The position numbers were made by a program, and so were the translations under genes. The notes beneath the pieces were generated by a model that did no database searches, was not told where the DNA came from, and was given only the letters and a program-made list of their open reading frames with translations. From positions 558,001-622,000 of the forward strand of contig OZ242357.1 of NCBI GenBank assembly GCA_965208815.1: a stretch of DNA of 64,000 nucleotides. The letters run 5' to 3'. Position 1 is the first letter of the stretch; every line of letters starts with the position of its first letter. Of the stretch, positions 25,505-31,949 are shown piece by piece. The DNA comes from Bin55 sp009840545. Lineage in GTDB: Bacteria > Pseudomonadota > Gammaproteobacteria > Pseudomonadales > Azotimanducaceae.

Positions 25505-26901
25505 TCAGTGCAGTCGCAAGGTAGGATCGACTCGGCAAATCCACCTAGTTCAGCTGAACTGCCGACATCGCTATAAGAGAATCTCTTGTTGCCAAAGAAG
25601 CCGATGTGTGTAATGTCGGAGCGAGTCGATCGTCCTTCGGCTTTCAAGTCACGACCGTAATTCGCCTCTAACCTGTTCCACCACGCCAAGTCACTGGGAG
25701 TTTCTGCGAGCGGGCCGAATTCGTCCTCAATATTGCCGAATTGAGTATCTCTTTCTATGTGGGCGTGGACTTCTCTTAAGTTAACCGCGCCTTTGAGGAA
25801 ACAATAGACGCAGTTAGACAGGCTGGCATCTTGTGGTAGGGAGAGATCCCACGTCTGTCTGTCCCAAAAGTCGTTAACGATGTCTCGCGTGACGGACATA
25901 TCGGCAAGGGGCATGTAAACATGCTCTCCTTCATAGCCCTTGGTGGTGTCATTTCGATCAAGGACTCTTTGGACCCTATGAGACTCGTCTCCGCGCAGGC
26001 CGATGAATGCCACGTATTCTACGCCGCGCTTTCCAAAGACGGCTTGGTCGCCGAGAGTCTTGCCTTTCAGAAATTGATTGTCAAAAGACTGCCATTCTGG
26101 CCAGAAATCGGCATAACACTGTTCGGGGCGAACATGAGGCCGTTGCCAGACATACTTTCGCTTGCGGAGAAAAATGTCTTTTGGAACGCCCCCCTGACTC
26201 TCAACGTGACGTCTATAGGCCGCATCGTCGTCCATTCGTGGCTTCGAACCGTAGTGGCCTAGTCTGGGTATACGCGGCTTGCCCGCCAGCCAATCCTTGA
26301 GGAACGCTCGAGTGACGTCTAGCTTTAGGTGACGTGTACAAATGCGATTGAACTGGTTGGGTACATAGCCAGTCCAGGAAAGTAGTTCCTCGAAAACCTC
26401 ACCGTGCCAGTGGAATCCATCCGGATTTGAGTCGGATATTGGGATTGCATTGACAAGTCGATATGTGGGAAGCCGAGTCCACTCGCCTCGTCTCGCGTCC
26501 TCGTAGGTTTGGAATTCGATTTGGTAGAAAGGTATTCCATACTGCTGGGCTGCAACCATGCAGTCGCGAACGAAGCGATAGGTTGCTGGGTGTTCCGCCG
26601 ATGTGTTGTTGAAAAGGATGACATCGCCTCGGTTGCGGTCAAGCAGGTCGTTCTCCAACAAGATGAACAGTAGCATGGCGCTGGATCGTCCTCCAGAGAA
26701 CTTGACAACGTGCGGCATCGAGACATGGCGCTTGGACCTGTAGCGGAATGGATGCGCGTCACACTTGCTGCCGCTAAGTGACTTGTTAGTAGCCTTTTTC
26801 TTTCCAACGGATACGACCGGGAGCACGTCCCGGATTGTTGGTGCGTGTGTATCGCTGGACTTCAGTAGGTAGTCCGTGTTTAAAGTCACAACTGCTCTCA
26901 A
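25501..26901 (-). CDS. DndC-like ATP pyrophosphatase (PAPS-reductase fold)
   Basis: A 466-residue protein of the PAPS-reductase/N-type ATP pyrophosphatase family, the class that activates DNA phosphate and receives sulfur in DndC. The PP-loop is VKFSGGRSSAMLLFILLE (SGGRSS at 69-74). Later come FNNTSAEHPATYRFV, CTRHLKLDVTRAFL, and an Fe-S-type cysteine set: CTRH, NCVYCFLKG and the terminal PCDC. The TTG start at 26901 overlaps the stop of a 50-codon upstream ORF as TTGA; a later ATG (26718) would begin just before the PP-loop. It differs from classical DndC by its extended N-terminus and C-terminal cysteines. Confidence 0.87.
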   Translation of the reverse strand: MRAVVTLNTDYLLKSSDTHAPTIRDVLPVVSVGKKKATNKSLSGSKCDAHPFRYRSKRHVSMPHVVKFSGGRSSAMLLFILLENDLLDRNRGDVILFNNTSAEHPATYRFVRDCMVAAQQYGIPFYQIEFQTYEDARRGEWTRLPTYRLVNAIPISDSNPDGFHWHGEVFEELLSWTGYVPNQFNRICTRHLKLDVTRAFLKDWLAGKPRIPRLGHYGSKPRMDDDAAYRRHVESQGGVPKDIFLRKRKYVWQRPHVRPEQCYADFWPEWQSFDNQFLKGKTLGDQAVFGKRGVEYVAFIGLRGDESHRVQRVLDRNDTTKGYEGEHVYMPLADMSVTRDIVNDFWDRQTWDLSLPQDASLSNCVYCFLKGAVNLREVHAHIERDTQFGNIEDEFGPLAETPSDLAWWNRLEANYGRDLKAEGRSTRSDITHIGFFGNKRFSYSDVGSSAELGGFAESILPCDCTE

Positions 26902-27050
26902 TATTCCGCATGGAGATCGTGGAATAAGCTCTCCACGTCATTGAACGGCGGCGAGTTGATTGCGTAGGCTTCTTTCATAGGTGCCAGAACTATAGCAGGA
27001 TCTTCCTTGATCTGCTTCTCGATATTCTCTTGAACGAGATGGTGAGCCAA
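26898..27050 (-). CDS. 50-residue ORF, antitoxin-like tail, coupled to the DndC-like gene
   Basis: From TTG 27050 the frame reads AHHLVQENIEKQIKEDPAIV, continues MKEAYAINSPPFNDVESLFH and ends DLHAEY at a TGA that overlaps the DndC-like TTG start (TTGA, 26898-26901). The second half resembles the C-terminus of RelB/DinJ-type antitoxins (A-x-M-x-E-A ... S-V-E-x-L-F-x-D-L). There is an in-frame TGA four codons upstream, so it is either a very short gene or the surviving end of an antitoxin gene. No toxin gene is adjacent. Confidence 0.5.
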   Translation of the reverse strand: MAHHLVQENIEKQIKEDPAIVLAPMKEAYAINSPPFNDVESLFHDLHAEY

Positions 27051-27209
27051 TATGGTTACTCAGTCAAGATCGAGTTGTGGTCCATATTGTAATACACCGC
27101 TAGTACGTCGGTACAATGACAAGCTCTGCTTTCGCCCTGACGACTGCAGGCGTACACCAGCCTTTCTCTCGAGTAGGGGGGAGGGCTATTCTCAGGCCAT
27201 TCCCCTTCA

Positions 27210-27278
27210 ATGGCCGACAAGAATTGCTCGGTCTCGCAGTCCCTTGGGTCTGGCAGTTCGCACGTAGTCCAGATTGAG
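27210..27278 (-). pseudogene. dppB fragment (69 bp)
   Basis: On the minus strand these 69 bases encode LNLDYVRTARPKGLRDRAIL followed by VGH, identical at 22 of 23 residues to the peptide ABC transporter permease encoded at 31163-31231; 59 of 69 bases match. The match begins and ends abruptly, and a stop follows VGH. This segment covers the cytoplasmic EAA-type loop of the permease. It is a relic of a second permease gene or a small duplication. Confidence 0.8.
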
Positions 27279-27316
27279 GGTTTAGTAAACCGTCTTTTCA
27301 ACGAGTGGAGATTGTT

Positions 27317-27345
27317 GTTCTGTAGACGGCAGCCATCTACAGAAC
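27317..27345. other. 10-bp stem-loop downstream of the AAA/DUF4143 gene
   Basis: GTTCTGTAGA and TCTACAGAAC form a perfect 10-bp stem with a nine-base loop. It lies 73 bases past the stop of the minus-strand ATPase gene. No U-tract follows on the minus strand, so a rho-independent terminator is not clear. Confidence 0.5.
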
Positions 27346-27417
27346 TTTACTGCTCGCACAGCTCCTCCCGCTCGGTTGGCAAGAGTAGCGTCAATGTTAG
27401 ATGGTTGCCCGTCTCCT

Positions 27418-28626
27418 CTAGACAAGGCTTTCTTCATCAGTATGTTTGGGTGCTGTAGCATTCCAATCACTTTCATGAAGATTCTGCCATGGCAAGAAGC
27501 AATCTGAATCTGGACAAGGAGCATTGTCGCCGCCGTAAACAACGGTAGCCGTGCATTGATCCCCAGATTTGATTAACTGGTTTCGAGCTCGTTCAATGCC
27601 ACGCCACAAATCTGACACAGGCACGTCAGACGTTCTTGCATCCAGCAATTCCGTACCAGAGGTACCTTGAATGGCTAGTCCGGATTGAGCACCTCTGGCT
27701 AAATAGTGATAGAGATCGTCTGTAATTCCCGCATTAATTCGGTGTTTTGCGATTTCAGAAACCATCCAAGTCTCAAAGATTCGCCAGCGAAACCAATGTG
27801 AGCGGAGCTGATCTGGCGTACGAATTCCCATAAGCCAACAGGCCAAACCTGTGTCATAGAAGTGCAATTTTGGTAGTTTCGCAAGTCGTCTTCGCGTTGT
27901 ATAACGATAAGCGGGGAGGCGGAAAACAATAAAGTGAGCTTCTAGAATTCCTAACCATGCATTTGCAGTTGGCTGGGATATTCCACAATCCCAGGCCAAA
28001 CCAGAAAGATTTAGTGATTGGGCTGTCCGTCCTGCACAAAGTCTTACAAATCGCTGGAACTTCTTCAGGTCTTCAACATTGGTGACTAAACGTACGTCAC
28101 GCTCTATATAGTTTCCAACGTATGAACTAAACCAATCAGCAGGATCTAACTGTTGGTCGTATATACGAGGGTAGGATCCCGAAACTAACACCTTGTCAAT
28201 AGTCTCTGGATAGCTCGAGAAGCGCTTAGTCTCTCCGTATGACAACGGAAGAAGCTTGTGATATTCGGAAAGACCGGCAAGAGATTGGTTAGCAGAATCC
28301 ACCGGTTCTAAGTTCTGTGATGCTGTCAGAATCCAACTTCCGGGAGCACGGTTTTCGTCGATGATTCCTCGAAGGAATCCGATTAGTGCGGGAGCTCTTT
28401 GCACTTCATCGAGTATGGCTCCTTCCCCAAACTGCGCCAAGAAAGTTTGAGGATCGTCATTGGCGATTACTTGTGTGTCGGGAGCTTCAAGGTTTACATA
28501 GCTGTGATCTGGAAATAACGCTCGACACAGCGTTGTTTTTCCGCTCTGCCGAGGGCCGGAGAGAGTTATGCATGGCCATACGGCTGCAGAACGTTTTAGT
28601 TCAGTTGCCAATTCACGAGTGATCAT
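27418..28626 (-). CDS. AAA+ ATPase with DUF4143 domain
   Basis: A 402-residue protein of the AAA_14/DUF4143 family. Walker A is LSGPRQSGKTTLCRALFP, Walker B is GAILDEVQRAP, and sensor-like WILTASQN follows; the family segment PLSYGE and the winged-helix/DUF4143 region (LCAGRTAQSLNLSGLAWDCG, FYDTGLACWLMGI, FETWMVSEIAKHR) are present. The usual PD-(D/E)xK-like EVD motif after that is not visible (reads AQSGLAIQG), so the C-terminal nuclease-like site may be lost. I start at ATG 28626; ORF codons upstream run into a palindrome. The gene sits between fragments of dppB and dppC, suggesting insertion of a selfish or defence gene. Confidence 0.85.
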   Translation of the reverse strand: MITRELATELKRSAAVWPCITLSGPRQSGKTTLCRALFPDHSYVNLEAPDTQVIANDDPQTFLAQFGEGAILDEVQRAPALIGFLRGIIDENRAPGSWILTASQNLEPVDSANQSLAGLSEYHKLLPLSYGETKRFSSYPETIDKVLVSGSYPRIYDQQLDPADWFSSYVGNYIERDVRLVTNVEDLKKFQRFVRLCAGRTAQSLNLSGLAWDCGISQPTANAWLGILEAHFIVFRLPAYRYTTRRRLAKLPKLHFYDTGLACWLMGIRTPDQLRSHWFRWRIFETWMVSEIAKHRINAGITDDLYHYLARGAQSGLAIQGTSGTELLDARTSDVPVSDLWRGIERARNQLIKSGDQCTATVVYGGDNAPCPDSDCFLPWQNLHESDWNATAPKHTDEESLV

Positions 28627-28650
28627 GAATATGATCCTAGCACATTTTTG

Positions 28651-28681
28651 TACAAATTCAAAATTCAATTTTGAATTTGTA
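28651..28681. promoter_or_regulatory. perfect 31-bp AT-rich palindrome (candidate operator)
   Basis: TACAAATTCAAAATT, a central C, and the exact reverse complement of the arm form a 31-base palindrome. It ends 24 bases upstream of the ATG of the AAA/DUF4143 gene (28626), where a promoter or operator would be. It is much more AT-rich than the surroundings. As RNA it would form a 15-bp hairpin with too small a loop, so a DNA-binding site is more likely. No regulator can be named. Confidence 0.7.
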
Positions 28682-28727
28682 TTTTTGCACTAAAGACGAC
28701 AGATAGAATGGCAAGCAGTGACCAATG

Positions 28728-28829
28728 AAGGACTTGAGCCAGCATGTTGCATCCTAAGTTGTCTGTTCTAATTGAGTGAGCACAAGAAGAGCCCAGAATG
28801 CCAGCCGTGATGGCGAATTCTTGTGGATC
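28728..28829 (-). pseudogene. dppC fragment (34 codons)
   Basis: Minus-strand codons give DPQEFAITAGILGSS, CAHSIRTDNLGCN and MLAQVL, which align without gaps to the intact permease at about 30.6-30.7 kb (DPQELDITARNLG ... TDNLGRDMLAQVL), 23 of 34 residues identical. Flanking sequence shows no similarity. It is a decayed copy of a DppC-like permease gene, more divergent than the dppB fragment at 27.2 kb. Confidence 0.75.
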
Positions 28830-28869
28830 GCCAGCTAAGATCTACTTCCGGTACGCAATTTAGAGTGTC

Positions 28870-29088
28870 GTGGATTTTTTTCTAGTATTAGTAGTATTAG
28901 TAGTAATTTTCTTGATCATTTCCTACTTTCTGCCTTCGATCGTTGCTGTCGTGCGCCGGTCGGAGAATACTGCAGGCATTGTTGTATTAAATATTTTTCT
29001 CGGCTGGACGCTGTGGGGATGGGTGGGAGCATTGATCTGGGCCGCACTGAGCAATCAGAAACCAGCTCCAGATTCGCTTGTGCCGTAA
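28870..29088 (+). CDS. superinfection-immunity-type membrane protein
   Basis: A 72-residue protein with two transmembrane segments: FLVLVVLVVIFLIISYFLP and GIVVLNIFLGWTLWGWVGAL. The motif YFLPSIVA ... R ... NTAGIVVLNIFLGWTLWGW is that of the superinfection immunity (T4 Imm-like) family, also common in bacterial chromosomes. In phage T4, Imm blocks DNA injection by related phages; the role of bacterial homologues is unknown. Start is GTG at 28870. A terminator-like hairpin follows immediately. Confidence 0.8.
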   Translation: MDFFLVLVVLVVIFLIISYFLPSIVAVVRRSENTAGIVVLNIFLGWTLWGWVGALIWAALSNQKPAPDSLVP

Positions 29089-29096
29089 ACGTCAAA

Positions 29097-29115
29097 AAAG
29101 CCCGTAAAGGGCTTT
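29097..29115 (+). terminator. hairpin after the superinfection-immunity gene
   Basis: AAAGCCC, loop GTAAA, GGGCTTT, preceded by a run of A and followed by CTCT. It lies nine bases after the stop of the small membrane-protein gene. A good stem but only a weak U-tract. Confidence 0.6.
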
Positions 29116-29629
29116 CTCTACCCTTTGTCTCCAACGTGAAACGGGCACAGGAACTAGGTCCTCGCGCCCGCTGGTTGGCCAACTGTGCCGCATTTGGATT
29201 CTACACCCGCTCCAACGAATCGCGAAGCTCGAAATACGGATATATGAGCATGTACAGGAATTTCCTCCAGTGCTGCGAGAAATTGCAGCTACTCTTGATA
29301 TGGTGTACCAGCGTTTTGTGTACTCTCTCATAGTGCATATTGGGGAGCATCGGGTCCTCGATCAGCATCAGGAGGGTGATGACTGGTACACACCTCGACG
29401 ATAGCCGACGTGAGCGTATTCTTGTGCCGCGGCTATCGGTTGAAGTATTGTCGCTTCCCTTAGAGATCCGAATTGCGTTGCAGCCTGAAATCGCATAGCA
29501 TCAAGTTTCTGCCAAAATGTCGGCACAAGAGTTCGAATCTAAGTTCATTGGCGAAAGCTTGGAAAACGTTCGAAGCTTCGAGGCGTCTGGCCGCGGACGG
29601 ATGCGATAGTGCTTGAAATCAAGGGAGCG
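29116..29629. other. 514-bp stretch without a supported gene
   Basis: One plus-strand frame stays open from about 29126 to a TAG at 29402-29404 and reads protein-like near its end (HVQEFPPVLREIAATLDMVY), but it has no start codon or ribosome binding site, so at most it is a gene remnant. Nothing else is seen. Confidence 0.35.
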
Positions 29630-29842
29630 ATGGCTGACAAAGTCGCCAAGAGGACCAAGATCAAGAAGCGCTCGAGAAGCCTCAGCGGCAAGAACTACAG
29701 ACTTAAAGACGGGCTCGAAGATGAGCTCACAAGTTTTGACCACACGATAAGAAGAGTAAGAAGATCTTTTACGTTTTGGCTTTTCGTAATTCATACTTCA
29801 GGTGTAGTGCTGGCGTTCGTCCTTATCAAGTTCTTTGCTTGA
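29630..29842 (+). CDS. small basic protein with C-terminal membrane helix
   Basis: A 70-residue frame from ATG 29630 with AAGGGAG just upstream. The first 50 residues are strongly basic (KVAKRTKIKKRSRSLSGKNY) and the end is one hydrophobic helix (FWLFVIHTSGVVLAFVLIKF), so the product would be a tail-anchored or single-pass inner membrane protein. No family recognised. Its frame could start at GTG 29609. It converges with dppC. Confidence 0.45.
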   Translation: MADKVAKRTKIKKRSRSLSGKNYRLKDGLEDELTSFDHTIRRVRRSFTFWLFVIHTSGVVLAFVLIKFFA

Positions 29843-29947
29843 ATGAAAGACCGAGCTACCGTCTATCGCTCGGCCGATTTGACAGTCAATCAGTAAGCCA
29901 CCGAACGACAGAGTAATAGTCGTCAGCTAGAGGCTCGGTCTTCATTC
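29842..29947. repeat. inverted repeat between convergent genes
   Basis: GAATGAAAGACCGAGC near 29841-29856 and GCTCGGTCTTCATTC near 29933-29947 are inverted repeats differing by one inserted base, about 75 bases apart. The left arm can also pair locally with GCTCGG around 29870 (CCGAGC-TACCGTCTATC-GCTCGG). The site lies between the end of a small plus-strand gene and the end of dppC on the minus strand, so it may serve as a bidirectional terminator; the absence of U-tracts makes this uncertain. Confidence 0.5.
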
Positions 29948-29974
29948 GCGACGAGATTGACGCGGTCTGGCTGG

Positions 29975-30898
29975 TTATTCGTTTCTCACTCGGGGATCTA
30001 TCGCATCTCTGAGTGCATCGCCAATGAAATTCACGCTGAGCACTGTTAGTGAGATCGCAAGTCCGGGCCACAGCACTCTGATTGGAGTGACCGTTACGAA
30101 ATTCGAACCATCAAACAAGAGCCTTCCCCATGTGGGAAAGTCTGGCGGAAATCCAAGTCCCAGGAAAGAGAGTGTTGACTCCGTAATGATTGCATTGGCA
30201 ATACCCAAGGTTGCCGAAACCATGACGGGACTCAGAATGTTGGGAAGAATGTGGCGGAACACAATACGAATCCCAGGTAGTCCAACGCTCGTTGCCGCAA
30301 GCACGAATTCTCGTTCCTTGATCGCCAACGTCTCCCCTCGAACAATTCGAGCAGTCTGCATCCAGCTGGTAATCCCGATGACAAAGACAATCAAGAAGAA
30401 GATTCCCATTTCTGGCCCAAAGCTGGCGCGAAGGGTGTCTCGAAACAGCATGATGATCACGAGAAGCAATGGCAGCAGTGGCAGGGCAAGAAACAAGTCG
30501 GTCAGTCTCATGAGGGGCCCGTCGAGACGCTTGAAGAAACCCGCAAGCACTCCTATTGCCGTGCCTAGCACTAGCGAGAGCAACATTGCAGTAAATCCGA
30601 CGGCAAGCGCGATCCGACCACCGGCGAGAACTTGAGCCAACATGTCGCGTCCCAAGTTGTCGGTTCCGAACGGGTGTGCAAACGATGGACCTAGGTTGCG
30701 TGCGGTTATATCGAGCTCTTGCGGATCGATGTACCAGAGGAAGGGCCCGACTAACACTGATAGAACGATGAAGCTGAAGACTCCGGCACCGACTAAAGCC
30801 CCTTTGTGACTACGAAGCGCAATCCAAACAATCATCCATGGAGATGGATGCTCTCGTGCACTTAGTAGAGCCTGTTCGTGATGTCCCGCGAATGCCAT
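29975..30898 (-). CDS. dppC: peptide ABC transporter permease (DppC/OppC type)
   Basis: A 307-residue inner-membrane permease of the peptide/nickel importer family. The N-terminal OppC_N segment includes FSFIVLSVLVGPFLWYIDPQ and the family block HPFGTDNLGRDMLAQVLAGG; the BPD_transp_1 domain has about six helices, and the EAA loop that contacts the ATPase is REREFVLAATSVGLPGIRI-like (EREFVLAATSVGLPG). It ends ALRDAIDPRVRNE, the usual DppC end. It follows dppB by nine bases in an operon with the binding protein. No ATPase genes follow. Confidence 0.93.
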   Translation of the reverse strand: MAFAGHHEQALLSAREHPSPWMIVWIALRSHKGALVGAGVFSFIVLSVLVGPFLWYIDPQELDITARNLGPSFAHPFGTDNLGRDMLAQVLAGGRIALAVGFTAMLLSLVLGTAIGVLAGFFKRLDGPLMRLTDLFLALPLLPLLLVIIMLFRDTLRASFGPEMGIFFLIVFVIGITSWMQTARIVRGETLAIKEREFVLAATSVGLPGIRIVFRHILPNILSPVMVSATLGIANAIITESTLSFLGLGFPPDFPTWGRLLFDGSNFVTVTPIRVLWPGLAISLTVLSVNFIGDALRDAIDPRVRNE

Positions 30899-30907
30899 CT
30901 ACATCAC

Positions 30908-31921
30908 CTAGGAGTAACGGATACGGGGATCGAGAATCCCGTACAGAAGGTCGGCGACCAAATTGAACAGGACGATCAAGATGGCAAAAATGAATGTAAG
31001 TGTCTGGACTAGGGGAATGTCTCCGCCTTGAATTGCCACGATTAGCAGTTGTCCTAGCCCATTGACTCGAAAGATCTGTTCAGTAACGATCGCTCCGCTG
31101 AAAATCGTGGGTACGCCCAACGCGATCATCGTGACCACCGGAATCATGCTATTTCGGAGTATGTGGCCGACTAGGATTGCTCGATCGCGCAGTCCTTTCG
31201 CTCTGGCAGTCCGCACGTAGTCCAGGTTGAGGTTTTCAAGTACGGAAGCCCTCATGAATCGACTCAATTGAGCCGCGTTGTAGAAAGCCAGAACCATGAC
31301 TGGCATGGCCATCTGTTTGACCTGTGTCCAGAAGCTCGGGAGGTCCGTGACCTTGAGAGTCGTGTCGTAGATGGAAGGCAACCATCCTAGCCACGCACTG
31401 AAAATGACGATCGCCACAACACCAGTGAAGAACGTGGGCACAGAAAACCCGACCATCGAAACAAACGTGCCGATTTGGTCAAACCAACTGTATTGCTTGT
31501 ATGCCGAAATCACTCCTATCGGTAGAGCGATGAGAATGCCCACCACATACGAAAGTCCCACCACCCACAATGTCTGTGGCAGTCTCTCAATAATCAGATC
31601 GACCACCGGACTTCGCGTTAGCCAGGAGCGGACTCGAAAGCGAGAGCCTGAGTCACCTATTTCCAATCCAGTTGTCTGCTCTATGAAATTGAGTGGTTCA
31701 TTGACGAAGAACTGCTGTAACCACTTTAGGTAACGGATGTGGAACGGTTCGTTGAGTCCCAAAGATTCGCGTATTTCCTCGCGGACTTCGGGTGGAATTG
31801 TGAGTGGCAGATCTCCTGTCGGATCGTTTGGAGCTAAATCCAACAGTGCGAACAACACGAAGCTGATCGCGAGCAGTGTCGGAACAGCAAAGAGCAGCCT
31901 GCGGCTCAGGTATTTGAGCAT
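30908..31921 (-). CDS. dppB: peptide ABC transporter permease (DppB/OppB type)
   Basis: A 337-residue inner-membrane permease. The start MLKYLSRRLLFAVPTLLAIS and early LLDLAPNDPTGDL match the DppB family. The EAA loop is NLNLDYVRTARAKGLRDRAI and the end is VADLLYGILDPRIRYS. It forms the translocation pore with DppC. An insertion of about 50 residues after the first helix (INF segment FVNEPLNFIEQTTGLEIGD) is larger than in E. coli DppB but known in the wider family. It lies 28 bases after the binding-protein gene. Confidence 0.93.
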   Translation of the reverse strand: MLKYLSRRLLFAVPTLLAISFVLFALLDLAPNDPTGDLPLTIPPEVREEIRESLGLNEPFHIRYLKWLQQFFVNEPLNFIEQTTGLEIGDSGSRFRVRSWLTRSPVVDLIIERLPQTLWVVGLSYVVGILIALPIGVISAYKQYSWFDQIGTFVSMVGFSVPTFFTGVVAIVIFSAWLGWLPSIYDTTLKVTDLPSFWTQVKQMAMPVMVLAFYNAAQLSRFMRASVLENLNLDYVRTARAKGLRDRAILVGHILRNSMIPVVTMIALGVPTIFSGAIVTEQIFRVNGLGQLLIVAIQGGDIPLVQTLTFIFAILIVLFNLVADLLYGILDPRIRYS

Positions 31922-31949
31922 GATTAGGGCGAGCTACATAGGCGAAACG

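Noticed and set aside
12914..26901. Assigning the cluster to DISARM or BREX
   Set aside because: No DrmB, DrmMI/II, BrxC, PglZ or methyltransferase is present.
29126..29404. Open plus-strand frame without a start codon
   Set aside because: Protein-like near the end but lacks any start or ribosome site; at most a remnant.
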